DNA from: Natrinema amylolyticus_A | GTDB lineage: Archaea; Halobacteriota; Halobacteria; Halobacteriales; Natrialbaceae | Length of the DNA: 64,000 nucleotides | NCBI RefSeq assembly: GCF_042678045.1 | Contig: NZ_JBHUDI010000003.1 | Coordinates: forward strand, 372,001 to 436,000 | Reading direction: 5' to 3' | Shown here: piece after piece, positions 25,865 to 36,175 of the stretch | Position numbering within the stretch: position 1 is the stretch's first letter | Layout of the letters: the number at the start of each line of letters is the position of its first letter | Translations under genes and position numbers: made by a program | Notes under the pieces: model-generated | The model's input: the letters and a program-made list of their open reading frames with translations, nothing else | Database searches by the model: none | What the model was told of the DNA's origin: nothing

Positions 25865-27211
25865 TCAGTGACTCGAGGACCGATCCCCCACTGCTTCACG
25901 CTCGGCTCGCTGTAGAACGTTTCGGATCGGAACACCCGTCTCTCGAGCCACCCGCTTTGCGTCGTCGTACTCCGCGCTCACGTCATATACCACACCCTCC
26001 ACGTCACTCGCGATTTTCACAGAAATCTCGTACTCCTCGCCGTCGATCTCGAGCGTTACCGTCTCGAACTCCCGATTCGCGATCCACCGATGTGTCGCAC
26101 CCGCATCTCGAACCCCCAGCGTGCCCGTCTCCTCGGCCAATTTTCGAGCAACCCGCTCCCGATCTTCGGGCTTGCAGATGACCTTCACGAGGTGGCCGGG
26201 CCGGGACTTCTTCATCGTCGCCGGCAGAATCGAAGTGTCCCGCGCGCCCGCGTCCGCGAGCGTCTCCTGGAGGCCACCCAGCACCTCGGGCGTCGCGTCG
26301 TCGAGGTTGGTCTCGAGGACGGCGATGTCGTCTTCGACTAACTCTCCCCGGCCGCTGCCGTCGCCGACCAGCACCCGGAGTACGTTCGGGTGTGGATCGA
26401 GGTCGTAGCCACCCGCGCCGTAGCCAGATTTCTCGAGCGAGAGCGTCGGCAGCGTCTCGATACCGTCGGCGATGTAGCCCAGAATCGCCGCGCCGGTGGG
26501 CGTGAGCAACTCCGCGTCGACCGGCCCGCCGCGCAGCGACCAGTCGGCCTGCTCGGCGATTTCGACGACCGCCGGCGTCGGAACGGGGTACTCGCCGTGG
26601 CTCATCGACACCGTGCCGCCGCCGGTCGCAAGCGGCGTGGTCACCACGCGCTCTGGCTCGAGGTCGTGGACCAGTGCGGCGGCCCCGACCACGTCCGCGA
26701 TCGCGTCGTCGGCCCCGACCTCGTGGAAGTGAATCGACTCGAGGTCCTCGCCGTGGACGCCCGCTTCGGCCTCGCCGAGGAGTTCGAATATCGCGAGCGC
26801 GTCGCGTTCGACCGCCGGCTCGAGATCCATGTCGGCGACGATCTCGCAGACCTCGCGATAGCTGCGGTGGGGGCCGTGTCCCTCGGCGTGAACGCCGTCG
26901 TGATCATGGGTGTGGCTGTGGCTCTGTTCGTGGTCGTGGTGATCGTCGTGGTCGTGATCGTGACTCGAGTCACTGTGGTCGTGGTCCGACTCCACGTGGT
27001 TGTGTCCGTCGTGCGGGTCGTCGTCCATCAGGAGCACGTCGACCGACGTCGCGGCGATGCCGCTTTTGTCGACGGTACCGTTCCGATACTCGACCTCGAG
27101 GGCGTCGGTGACGGGCTCTAAGACGTCGGAGTCGGCGCCGGCGTCGAGGAGGGCGGCGAGGATCATGTCGCCGCTCGCCCCCATCCGGCCATCGAAAGCG
27201 AGAACGCGCAT
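25865..27211 (-). CDS. larC: LarC-type nickel-pincer cofactor/nickel insertion protein with His-rich insert
   Basis: 448 residues from ATG at 27211 (MRVLAFDGRMGASGDMILAA, the family N-terminus). LarC inserts nickel into the pincer nucleotide cofactor of lactate racemase-type enzymes. Conserved blocks are HFHEVGADDAIADVVGAAALV, TPLATGGGTVSMSHGEYPVPTPA, LLTPTGAAI and ETNLDDATPEVLGG, with the C-terminal domain ILPATMKKSRPGHLVKVI. Residues 67-115 contain 18 His among Asp, a likely metal store. No larB or larE is nearby. Single gene, divergent from cdc48. Confidence 0.92.
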   Translation of the reverse strand: MRVLAFDGRMGASGDMILAALLDAGADSDVLEPVTDALEVEYRNGTVDKSGIAATSVDVLLMDDDPHDGHNHVESDHDHSDSSHDHDHDDHHDHEQSHSHTHDHDGVHAEGHGPHRSYREVCEIVADMDLEPAVERDALAIFELLGEAEAGVHGEDLESIHFHEVGADDAIADVVGAAALVHDLEPERVVTTPLATGGGTVSMSHGEYPVPTPAVVEIAEQADWSLRGGPVDAELLTPTGAAILGYIADGIETLPTLSLEKSGYGAGGYDLDPHPNVLRVLVGDGSGRGELVEDDIAVLETNLDDATPEVLGGLQETLADAGARDTSILPATMKKSRPGHLVKVICKPEDRERVARKLAEETGTLGVRDAGATHRWIANREFETVTLEIDGEEYEISVKIASDVEGVVYDVSAEYDDAKRVARETGVPIRNVLQRAEREAVGDRSSSH

Positions 27212-27420
27212 GTCTATGATCCGGATGGCGAACGAGAAAAACCCATCTCTCCGGGGGTTCGGCGGGCTGTCGGTAGGGCCAAAACCCACCGATGCCGGTA
27301 CATCTTTGTAGCGTCCGGTCCCAAGTACCTATGGTAAAGACTAGCACATAGATGTGGGGTAACACAAAACCTATCCGATCACGTATCGGAGTCATTGACA
27401 TCGCCGTCCATCCCTAAACC

Positions 27421-29652
27421 ATGAACGAAGTCCAACTTGAGGTCGCGAAGGCGTACCCGAACGATTCGGGTCGTGGTATCGCCCGACTCGACCCGGACAC
27501 GCTGTTGCATCTGAAGCTCAGTCCGGGCGACATCATCGAAATCGAAGGTGCGGACACCACCGCCGCGAAGGTCTGGCGTGCAGACCGGCAGGACTGGAAC
27601 ACCGATACCGTCCGTATCGACGGGTTCACCCGCCAGAACGCCGACGTCGGCATCGGTGAGCGCGTGACGATCCGCAAAGCCGAGGCGACGAAAGCCGACA
27701 AGCTGACGCTTGCGCCGCCGGAAGAGGCATCGGTCCAGTTCGGCTCCGACGCCGCCGGCATGGTGAAACGCCAGATCCTAAAGCGGCCGGTCGTCGGTCG
27801 CGACATCGTCCCCGTCATGAGCTCGACGAACCACCCGTTCATGCGCTCGCCGGGGCAGGCGATCCCGTTGATCGCCGTCGAAACGGAACCCGAGGGCGTC
27901 GTCCTCATCACCGAGGACACCGACGTCGAACTCCGCGAGGAACCGATCTCGGGCTTCGAGAAGACCGGCGGCGGGATCACCTACGAGGACATCGGTGGCC
28001 TGCAAAACGAGATCCAGCGGGTCCGGGAGATGGTCGAACTCCCGATGAAACACCCGCAAATCTTCAAGAAACTCGGCATCGAGCCGCCACAGGGCGTGCT
28101 CCTCCACGGCCCACCGGGTACCGGGAAGACCTTACTCGCCAAGGCCGTCGCCAACGAGACCTCCGCCAGTTTCTTCTCTATCGCGGGGCCGGAGATCATC
28201 TCGAAGTACTACGGCGAGTCCGAACAGCAACTCCGGGAGATCTTCGAGGACGCCACCGAGGAGTCACCCTCGATTATCTTCATCGACGAACTCGACTCCA
28301 TTGCGCCCAAACGTGAGGACGTCACCGGCGAGGTCGAACGCCGTGTCGTCGCTCAGTTGCTGACGATGATGGACGGCCTCGAGTCACGCGGCCAGGTCAT
28401 CGTCATCGCGGCGACCAACCGCGTCGACAGCGTCGACCCCGCCCTGCGCCGCCCTGGTCGGTTCGACCGCGAGATCGAGATCGGCGTCCCCGACGAGACG
28501 GGCCGCGAAGAGATACTCCAGATTCACACGCGCGGCATGCCGCTGTCGGACGACGTCAGCCTCGGTCACCTTGCCGACGAGACCCACGGCTTCGTCGGGG
28601 CCGACATCGAGAGCCTGACCAAGGAAGCCGCGATGAAAGCGCTGCGCCGGTACCTCCCGGAGATCGATCTCGACGAGGAGGACATCCCGCCGAGTCTCAT
28701 CGACCGGATGATCGTCAAACGCGAGGACTTCCGCGGCGCATTGAACGAGGTCGAACCCTCGGCGATGCGGGAAGTGCTGGTCGAACTCCCCAAAATCTCG
28801 TGGGACGACGTGGGCGGCCTCCACGACGCCAAAGACCAGGTCAAAGAGTCCGTCGAGTGGCCGCTCTCGACTCCCGAGCGGTTCGACCGGCTGGGAATCG
28901 ATCCACCGGCCGGTGTCCTGCTGTACGGGCCACCGGGGACCGGCAAGACCCTGATGGCCAAGGCAGTCGCCAACGAGACCAACGCGAACTTCATCTCGGT
29001 GCGCGGCCCGCAACTCCTCTCGAAGTGGGTCGGCGAGTCGGAGAAGGCGATCCGGCAGACCTTCCGCAAGGCGCGGCAGGTCTCGCCGACGGTGATCTTC
29101 TTCGACGAACTCGACGCGCTCGCGCCGGGCCGGGGCGGTGAGACCGGCTCGAACGTCTCCGAACGCGTCGTCAACCAGCTGCTGACCGAGCTCGACGGCT
29201 TAGAGGAGATGGGCAACGTCATGGTCATCGGCGCGACCAACCGGCCGGACATGATCGACCCTGCACTGCTGCGCTCGGGTCGGTTCGACCGCCTCGTTAT
29301 GATCGGCGAACCCGACGTCGACGGCCGCGAACGCATCCTCGAGATCCATACCGAGGACACGCCCCTGGCCGCCGACGTCACGCTGCGCGAGATCGCCGAG
29401 ATCACGGACGGCTACGTCGGCAGCGACCTCGAGTCGATCGCCCGCGAAGCCGCCATCGAGGCCCTGCGCGAGGACGATGAGGCCGACATCGTCGAGATGC
29501 GCCACTTCCGGCAGGCCATGGAGAACGTCCGGCCGACGATCACCGACGAGATCCTCGAGTACTACGAACAGATCGAAGAGGAGTTCCGCGGCGGCACGGC
29601 CGGTGGCCCCGACCCAACTGGCCGGCGCGGCAGCCGCATCGGCTTCCAATAA
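27421..29652 (+). CDS. cdc48: CDC48/VCP-type AAA+ ATPase (paralogue 1)
   Basis: 743 residues. The N-domain (MNEVQLEVAKAYPNDSGRGIARLD) is followed by two AAA modules. D1 has Walker A GPPGTGKTLLAKA near 230 and Walker B IIFIDELDSIAPK; D2 has GPPGTGKTLMAKA near 503 and VIFFDELDALAPGRG. Arg-finger regions (NRVDSVDPALRRPGRFDREI, NRPDMIDPALLRSGRFDRLV) are intact. It unfolds proteins, probably feeding the proteasome. A second paralogue lies convergent at 29840-32071. Confidence 0.96.
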   Translation: MNEVQLEVAKAYPNDSGRGIARLDPDTLLHLKLSPGDIIEIEGADTTAAKVWRADRQDWNTDTVRIDGFTRQNADVGIGERVTIRKAEATKADKLTLAPPEEASVQFGSDAAGMVKRQILKRPVVGRDIVPVMSSTNHPFMRSPGQAIPLIAVETEPEGVVLITEDTDVELREEPISGFEKTGGGITYEDIGGLQNEIQRVREMVELPMKHPQIFKKLGIEPPQGVLLHGPPGTGKTLLAKAVANETSASFFSIAGPEIISKYYGESEQQLREIFEDATEESPSIIFIDELDSIAPKREDVTGEVERRVVAQLLTMMDGLESRGQVIVIAATNRVDSVDPALRRPGRFDREIEIGVPDETGREEILQIHTRGMPLSDDVSLGHLADETHGFVGADIESLTKEAAMKALRRYLPEIDLDEEDIPPSLIDRMIVKREDFRGALNEVEPSAMREVLVELPKISWDDVGGLHDAKDQVKESVEWPLSTPERFDRLGIDPPAGVLLYGPPGTGKTLMAKAVANETNANFISVRGPQLLSKWVGESEKAIRQTFRKARQVSPTVIFFDELDALAPGRGGETGSNVSERVVNQLLTELDGLEEMGNVMVIGATNRPDMIDPALLRSGRFDRLVMIGEPDVDGRERILEIHTEDTPLAADVTLREIAEITDGYVGSDLESIAREAAIEALREDDEADIVEMRHFRQAMENVRPTITDEILEYYEQIEEEFRGGTAGGPDPTGRRGSRIGFQ

Positions 29653-29839
29653 CCTCGGTCTCGCGACCCCCGTTTTCCACTGTTCTGTACCCGACTTCGT
29701 TCGCCGTCCTTGCGTGACATAAGCGCAGCCGATCAGATCACGCAGACCTCCGGCAGCGCTCGAGTCAGACCGTCGGTCGTCAGTATCGATGTCCCCGCGA
29801 TCGTCGTGCGGTGACGCTGAGACCCAGTGGCCGTCTCAC

Positions 29840-32071
29840 CTACAGTCGATCAGTTGATTCTCGAGCTGCCTCGAAGTGACGGCGCTCGATGCGGACCGTC
29901 GACGCCTGCTCGTTGGCCGTCTCGGGATCGTGCTCGCTTGCGACCTCGCGGATCGCCCGCATCGAGGCGTCCCTGACCAGCGCCTCGAGGTCGGCACCGG
30001 TGTATCCCTCGAGGTCGGCTGCGAGGGCAGCGATATCGACGTCGTCGGCGAGGGGTTTGCCCTGGGTGTGGACCACGAGGATCTGCTCGCGCGCTTCCAG
30101 GTCTGGTTCGCCGACGAAGACGTGCGTGTCGAGTCGGCCCGGCCGGAGCAGCGCTGGGTCGATCCCGTCTTTGCGATTGGTCGCGGCCAGCACGACGAGA
30201 TTGGGGTTTTCGCGCATCCCGTCGAGTTCGGTCAGCAGTTGCGAGACGACGCGTTCGGTGACTTCGTGGCCCTCGCCTCGAGCGGCCGTGATCGCATCGA
30301 TCTCGTCGAAGAAGACGATCGACGGGGCCGCCTGGCGGGCGCGCTCGAACACCTTGCGGATCGCCTTTTCGCTCTCGCCGACGTAGCGGTCGATGATCTC
30401 GGGGCCGTCGACGCGAACGAAGTTGACGTCGGTTTCACCTGCTAACGCGCGCGCAAGCAGTGTCTTTCCGGTGCCTGGCGGGCCATACAGCAAGACGCCA
30501 GAGGGCGGGTCGGTGTTGGTCTCCTCGAAGAGTCTGTCGTAGGTCAGCGGCCACTCGACGGATTCCCGGAGCGTCCGTTTTGCGTCCTCAAGCCCGCCGA
30601 CGTCCGAAAAATCCGTCGTCGGTGACTCGGCGACGTATTCGCGCATCGCCGACGGTTCGACGGACGCCAGCGCGGCGTCGAAGTGGGCTTTCCGTACTGT
30701 CGGGTTCCGATTCCACTCGTGGCGTTCGGCGTCGTCTACCGGTCGATCGCGGATGGCAGCCATCGCGGCCTCGCTCGCGACGGCATCGAGATCGGCTCCG
30801 ACGAAGCCATGGGTCCGGCGAGCGATCGCGTCGATGTCGACGTCGTCGGCAAGCGGCATGCCGCGGGTGTGGACCTCGAGGATCTCTCGGCGACCGGCCT
30901 CGTCGGGGACACCGATCCCGATCTCACGATCGAAGCGCCCGCCACGCCGGAGCGCGGGATCGATTGCGTCGACCCGGTTGGTCGCACCGATGACGATCAC
31001 CTCGCCACGGGCGTCGAGCCCGTCCATCAGGGTGAGCAACTGGCCGACGATCCGGTTTTCGGCGTCGCTCTCGTCGTCGCGGGTGCCGGCGATCGAATCG
31101 ATCTCGTCGAAGAAGATGATCGTCGGTGCCTCCTCGCGGGCACGCTCGAAGGTTCGCCGGAGCTGTTCTTCCGACTCGCCTTTGTACTTCGACATGATCT
31201 CTGGGCCCGAGATCGTCTCGAAGCGGGCGTCGACCTCGTTGGCCACCGCGCGGGCGATCAACGTCTTGCCCGTGCCCGGCGGGCCGTGCAGCAAGACGCC
31301 AGAGGGGGGCTCGACGCCGAGGCGTCTGAACAATTCGGGCTCCGACAGCGGGAGTTCGATCATCTCGCGGACTAACTCGAGTTCCTCGTCTAAGCCGCCG
31401 ATGTCCTCGTAGGTGACCCCGGAACTCGTGGGAGGCGCATCGGCGTCGCCGTCACCGGTGGATGTCGTCGCTGCCCCCGGTCCCGTCGCGTCGCTCGCGT
31501 CGGGGCGACGGCTGGCAGTCTCAGATTCTCGCGAGTCAGTAGCGGGTGCGCTCGAGCCGGTGTCGACGATCCGGACCGTCGTCTCCCGCGTGATCCGCAC
31601 GTCGCCGTCGGGATCCGTGTCGGTGACTTTGAACGGCTGTTGATCGATACCTTCGATTCGGACCTGTTCGCCGGCACGAACCGGTCGATTGCGGAGTTTC
31701 TCCGCCGCGCCGGTTTCTGCGGCTCGCTGTTGATTCTCGGCGAGTCCTGGCGGCGCGATCAGCGTGACGCGGTCGGCATCGGTGATCGTCGATTTGTCCT
31801 TCGCGCGTACGGTCACGGTGTCGCCGACGTGAACGCCGGCGTTGGCTCTCGTGTCTCCGTCGATCTGAACGGCGTCGTCCGGAACGGACGGGTCTGCAGG
31901 CCACATCTTGGCGACCGTCGTCGATTCGCCGTCGATCACGACGGCGTCGCCACTCAGAATGCCGAGCTGTCGCCGTACCGGTTCGGGAATCCGTGCGACA
32001 CCCCGGCCTGCGTCCCCCTTCTCGGCAGCGCGTACCGACAGCGTCACGCCGTCTCCCTCCGACGAACTCAT
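29840..32071 (-). CDS. CDC48/VCP-type AAA+ ATPase (paralogue 2, divergent)
   Basis: 743 residues from ATG at 32071 (MSSSEGDGVTLSVRAAEKGD). The upstream in-frame extension is atypical for CDC48 N-domains. It has N-domain, D1 (GPPGTGKTLIARA near 262, IIFFDEIDSIAGTRDDE) and D2 (GPPGTGKTLLARA near 528, IVFFDEIDAITAARGE). Between N-domain and D1 there is a Ser/Thr/Asp-rich linker near 185-225 absent from paralogue 1. Both modules look active. The tail is short (REVASEHDPETANEQASTVRIERRHFEAA). Haloarchaea often have several CDC48 copies; different clients are likely but unknown. Confidence 0.94.
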   Translation of the reverse strand: MSSSEGDGVTLSVRAAEKGDAGRGVARIPEPVRRQLGILSGDAVVIDGESTTVAKMWPADPSVPDDAVQIDGDTRANAGVHVGDTVTVRAKDKSTITDADRVTLIAPPGLAENQQRAAETGAAEKLRNRPVRAGEQVRIEGIDQQPFKVTDTDPDGDVRITRETTVRIVDTGSSAPATDSRESETASRRPDASDATGPGAATTSTGDGDADAPPTSSGVTYEDIGGLDEELELVREMIELPLSEPELFRRLGVEPPSGVLLHGPPGTGKTLIARAVANEVDARFETISGPEIMSKYKGESEEQLRRTFERAREEAPTIIFFDEIDSIAGTRDDESDAENRIVGQLLTLMDGLDARGEVIVIGATNRVDAIDPALRRGGRFDREIGIGVPDEAGRREILEVHTRGMPLADDVDIDAIARRTHGFVGADLDAVASEAAMAAIRDRPVDDAERHEWNRNPTVRKAHFDAALASVEPSAMREYVAESPTTDFSDVGGLEDAKRTLRESVEWPLTYDRLFEETNTDPPSGVLLYGPPGTGKTLLARALAGETDVNFVRVDGPEIIDRYVGESEKAIRKVFERARQAAPSIVFFDEIDAITAARGEGHEVTERVVSQLLTELDGMRENPNLVVLAATNRKDGIDPALLRPGRLDTHVFVGEPDLEAREQILVVHTQGKPLADDVDIAALAADLEGYTGADLEALVRDASMRAIREVASEHDPETANEQASTVRIERRHFEAARESTDRL

Positions 32072-32185
32072 GGTCGTTCCTTTCGGGCCTGTCACCTTGA
32101 GAATTGTCCCCGTGAGAGTCGCGGACGCCACCGAACACAGGCTTCTCGAGGCCCTCATATTCAGTAGGGCCGGTCGGCGGAGCGG

Positions 32186-32431
32186 TTACTCGAGGCGATC
32201 GCGGTGCTCGGCTGCAAGGTCGCGTGCCTGTTCCATCGTGTGGGTGTCCGTCCAGCGGACGCGGTCGCCGTCACCATAGGCGAGTGCGGTCTTGAGTTCG
32301 TCCCGGAGGACGCCGTGGTCGACCGCCAGCACCGTTCCCGATCCGTCGCCGAGTTCGTAGACGCCTGGACGGTCCGGGGCGGCAGCGACCGTCTCGCGTG
32401 TGAGATCGCGCCAGGGTTTCTGTAATGGCAT
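32186..32431 (-). CDS. Small GIY-YIG-like fold protein, probably inactive
   Basis: 81 residues from ATG at 32431, which overlaps the stop of the gene upstream as TGATG, so the two are cotranscribed. The order PGVYELGDGSGTVLAVDHG, LRDELKTALAYG, and VRWTDTHTMEQARDLAAEH parallels the GIY-YIG domain of UvrC (PGVY, VLYVG, then a Thr-rich strand and helix). The second Tyr-x-Gly, the Arg and the catalytic Glu are not conserved, so nuclease activity is unlikely. Fold call is inference from pattern. Confidence 0.6.
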   Translation of the reverse strand: MPLQKPWRDLTRETVAAAPDRPGVYELGDGSGTVLAVDHGVLRDELKTALAYGDGDRVRWTDTHTMEQARDLAAEHRDRLE

Positions 32432-32862
32432 CAGTCGGTGCTCTCGACGAGTTCGTAGGCGTGTTCGCTCATCTCGTCTTCGGCGAAGACGAAGACGCGC
32501 CCGTCGACGACAGATAGGTCGGCGTCGACGCGGATCGAGTAGGCTTCCGTCGCGACGGTCACGCCCGGGAACAGTTCCTCCTCGTCGTCGCGTTCGAGCA
32601 TGACGCGGCCGACGCCGGTCGACTCGAGAATGTCGTCGTGGGTATTCCGGTCGTTGACGTAGGTCATGACACCCTCGACGCCGTCGGGATCGGTGACGAG
32701 GACGTGCACCTCCTTGCCCGGCGGGGTCGTCAGCGGGCCCTCGACGGGTTCGGGCGGCCCGTGGTAGAACACCTCGCGGCCATCGAGATACTGGACGACG
32801 ATGCCGCCGTCGACGAGATCGACGCCGATCGTGCTGGGGGCGACGTCGTTTCGCGCGCTCAT
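32431..32862 (-). CDS. Conserved haloarchaeal protein (DUF5796-like)
   Basis: 143 residues from ATG at 32862 (MSARNDVAPSTIGVDLVDGG); longer frames upstream cross the divergent shikimate kinase promoter. The sequence is mainly predicted beta strands (VQYLDGREVFYHGPP, EVHVLVTDPDGVEGVMTYV, RVFVFAEDEMSEHAYEL) with no membrane segment. I associate it with DUF5796 from memory, not from a search. Its stop overlaps the start of the small GIY-YIG-like gene by one base. It is divergent from the shikimate kinase gene. Function unknown. Confidence 0.75.
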   Translation of the reverse strand: MSARNDVAPSTIGVDLVDGGIVVQYLDGREVFYHGPPEPVEGPLTTPPGKEVHVLVTDPDGVEGVMTYVNDRNTHDDILESTGVGRVMLERDDEEELFPGVTVATEAYSIRVDADLSVVDGRVFVFAEDEMSEHAYELVESTD

Positions 32863-32995
32863 GGCCGTACGTTCGATCGGATCGGGCAAAAGACGTGCGT
32901 TCTGGACGATCGGGACCATCGCGGACCGCCACTCGCCGTGTCGACGTGTCACGGGGATCGTCAGCCGTAAGTATTCGGTCTGTGAGTGTCCGGAT

Positions 32996-33864
<869 letters not shown>

Positions 33865-33868
<4 letters not shown>

Positions 33869-34200
33869 CTCGAGAGCACACGGACACAGCGACCGACGGC
33901 GGGATCGACGACGAGACACTGACACCCGAGGAGATGAGCCTCGACGAACTGCGCGAGGAGATCCGGACGATCGATCAGGAGATCGTCGAGCTGATCGCCC
34001 AGCGGACCTACGTCGCAGACACGATCGCCGCTGTCAAGGACGAACAGGGGCTGCCGACGACCGACGAGAAACAGGAAGCCCAGGTCATGGAACGCGCCGG
34101 CGAGAACGCCGAACAGTTCGACGTCGATGCAAATCTCGTCAAGGCGATCTTCCGGTTGCTGATCGAGCTGAACAAGGTCGAGCAGCGCGAAAATCGGTAA
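33865..34200 (+). CDS. Chorismate mutase (AroQ class)
   Basis: 111 residues. It rearranges chorismate to prephenate for Phe and Tyr synthesis. The AroQ helical signature is LDELREEIRTIDQEIVELIA, then QRTYVADTIAAVKDEQGLPT with the conserved Arg and Lys, and KQEAQVMERAGENAEQFDVD, ending in the third helix LVKAIFRLLIELNKVEQ. A 20-residue acidic N-terminal extension precedes the domain. Its start at 33865 overlaps the aroK stop as ATGA, so translation is probably coupled. Confidence 0.93.
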
Positions 34201-34263
34201 CGCGCACCACAGCTAGTTCTACGTTATTCATCAGCCTTTGCAGCGGCTGGCACCGCTGGTGTC

Positions 34264-34270
34264 CCTTTAT
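34264..34270 (+). promoter_or_regulatory. TATA-like element and small palindrome upstream of flavodoxin gene
   Basis: CTTTATT lies about 35 bases before the ATG at 34303. CTACG/CGTAG form a 5-base inverted repeat around ACGAG directly after it, where a regulator could bind. Confidence 0.35.
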
Positions 34271-34302
34271 TGCTACGACGAGCGTAGTAACAGTGAGTTG
34301 TT

Positions 34303-34935
34303 ATGGTTTCTATTCTCGTTCTGTACGGCACTGGCGAGGGACAGACGGCGACCGTCGCCGAGCGACTTGTCGCGGTCTTCGCCGAGCGTGGCCACGACGC
34401 TACGGCGATCGATGCCGACGACGTTCCATCCGACCTCGAGGTCGAAACGTTCGACGCCGTCTGTCTTGGCGCGTCGATCCACATGGGGAGCCACCAGTCG
34501 GCCGTCCGGGAATTCGCAAGCGACAATCGCGACGCGCTCGCGACGCGACCGACGGCGTTCGTCCAGCTTTCGCTGTCCTCGGCCGTCGACGATGAAGGGC
34601 GACGGGCCGAAGCCGCGGGGTACGTCGACGACTTCCTCGAGGAAACCGGCTGGCAGCCCGATCGGATCGGCCTGTTCGGTGGCGCGCTTCGCTATTCGAA
34701 GTACGGCTTTCTCAAGCGACTGGTGATGAAGCGAATCGCCAGGGACGCGACCGGCGATACGGACACGTCACAGGATTACGAGTACACCGACTGGCACGAG
34801 GTCGAGGCGTTCGCTGCCGATTTCGCCGCCTTCGTTGAGCAGCGTCTCGGCGTGGTGCCGCCCGGCGCGACTGCGGGCGATGTGGACGATGGGGCCGATG
34901 AAGAGCACGCAGGTGACGGAGCGCGAGACGAATGA
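34303..34935 (+). CDS. Flavodoxin-domain protein, HemG-type protoporphyrinogen oxidase-like
   Basis: 210 residues. MVSILVLYGTGEGQTATVAERL is a flavodoxin FMN phosphate-binding loop. VCLGASIHMGSHQSAVREF matches the HemG-type loop, and GLFGGALRYSKYGFLKRLVMKRIA the later conserved block including the region seen in HemG. The C-terminus has an acidic tail (DVDDGADEEHAGDGARDE). HemG oxidises protoporphyrinogen IX with menaquinone in bacteria; the same role here is inference. It overlaps the following membrane protein gene by 4 bases. Confidence 0.8.
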   Translation: MVSILVLYGTGEGQTATVAERLVAVFAERGHDATAIDADDVPSDLEVETFDAVCLGASIHMGSHQSAVREFASDNRDALATRPTAFVQLSLSSAVDDEGRRAEAAGYVDDFLEETGWQPDRIGLFGGALRYSKYGFLKRLVMKRIARDATGDTDTSQDYEYTDWHEVEAFAADFAAFVEQRLGVVPPGATAGDVDDGADEEHAGDGARDE

Positions 34936-35795
34936 CAGCGTCGCACGAGCCGCTTCCGCGGTCGATCGTCCTCGCGTCGGTGCTGACGCTCGTATTGACC
35001 GTCGTCGCGACGCTCGCGGGGTTGTTCGTCCCTGGATTCTACCGCGATGCGCCGGTGTTGCTCCCCCAGCTGTACGGCCAGGATTTGCTGACGCTGACCG
35101 TCGCCGTCCCCGCACTGGCTGTCTCGCTTGTGCTCGCCGTGCGCGGCTCGCTTCGGGGCTACGTCATCTGGCTCGGCGTGACCGGCTATCTGCTCTACAC
35201 CTACGCGTCGTACGCGTTCATGACCGCGTTCAACGAACTTTACCTCGTCTACACGGCCCTGCTCTGGCTGACGCTCAGTACGTTCGTCGGCGGGATGGTC
35301 CGACTCGAGGCCGCGGCGCTGAAACGGACTCTCGGCCGGATGCGGGTGCGGTCGTTCGTCGCGTTCCAGCTGGTGGTTGCCGTCCTGGTTGCGTTCGCCT
35401 GGCTTTCGGAGATCCTGCCGGCCATCGCCGGGGGAACGACGCCGCCGAGTATCACGGCCGCGGGGCTTCCGACGTCGGTGATTTACTCGCTCGATCTCGG
35501 GATCGTCGTCCCGGCGCTCGTCTGCTCGGCGTCCTGGCTCCGGCAACGCCGGCCGTGGGGGTACGCGTTCACGGCGGTCCTCCTCGTCAAGCTCGCGACC
35601 CTCGGCGGGGCCGTGATGGCGATGGCGGTCGTCTCGATACTCGAGGGGCAATCCGTGCCAGCAGCCCAGCTCGTGGTCTTCGGCGGGATCACGGTCGTCA
35701 GCATCGTGTTGACGGCGCGGTTGCTTCGGGCGATCGGGGCGGACTCGAGGCCGCGACCGGTCGAATCGGTATCTGGATCTCGCGGTGAGGCCTAG
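34932..35795 (+). CDS. Polytopic membrane protein, uncharacterised
   Basis: 287 residues with about eight transmembrane segments: near 13-35, 45-70, 75-95, 100-123, 142-165, 175-200, 208-230 and 240-265. No enzyme motif is visible. Its ATG overlaps the stop of the flavodoxin gene (ATGA), so the two are expressed together; a membrane partner for an electron-transfer flavoprotein is possible but unproven. Confidence 0.8.
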   Translation: MTASHEPLPRSIVLASVLTLVLTVVATLAGLFVPGFYRDAPVLLPQLYGQDLLTLTVAVPALAVSLVLAVRGSLRGYVIWLGVTGYLLYTYASYAFMTAFNELYLVYTALLWLTLSTFVGGMVRLEAAALKRTLGRMRVRSFVAFQLVVAVLVAFAWLSEILPAIAGGTTPPSITAAGLPTSVIYSLDLGIVVPALVCSASWLRQRRPWGYAFTAVLLVKLATLGGAVMAMAVVSILEGQSVPAAQLVVFGGITVVSIVLTARLLRAIGADSRPRPVESVSGSRGEA

Positions 35796-36175
35796 CAGGG
35801 TGGGCTCGTGGTCGGCTCGAGAGAGCGTCGGTATCGATCGCGATCGCGACCGATCGATGTCGTGGTAAGGATCGCAGTGGCGATCGGTCTTCCTTCGTTC
35901 GTCTGCCGTTCGTCGGTCGGCTGTGACTCGATCGACAACCGATGGCAACCGTCGTAATATTCTATTATCAGTTCACTAATGCTCTTCGCTCGGGATAGAC
36001 CTTTCGCGCGTGCGGACCATCGGCTTGCTCGAGATATGATGGCGATTGCTCGAGGAGAAAGCTCACGCGCCAGCAGTATTACGTCATTCCTATAAAACAC
36101 ACAAATAGATAATTATATAGTATAAATAGCTAATTCCTGTTTCGACTCCTGTACGCTGACTGTCAATAAGAGGAT
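35796..36175. other. Non-coding, AT-rich toward the right
   Basis: No gene that I can support. 36090-36170 is strongly AT-rich (runs such as TATATAGTATAAATAG) and ends in stop codons in the frame of the orphan C-terminal tail that follows. This may be a deletion or insertion scar. Confidence 0.45.
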
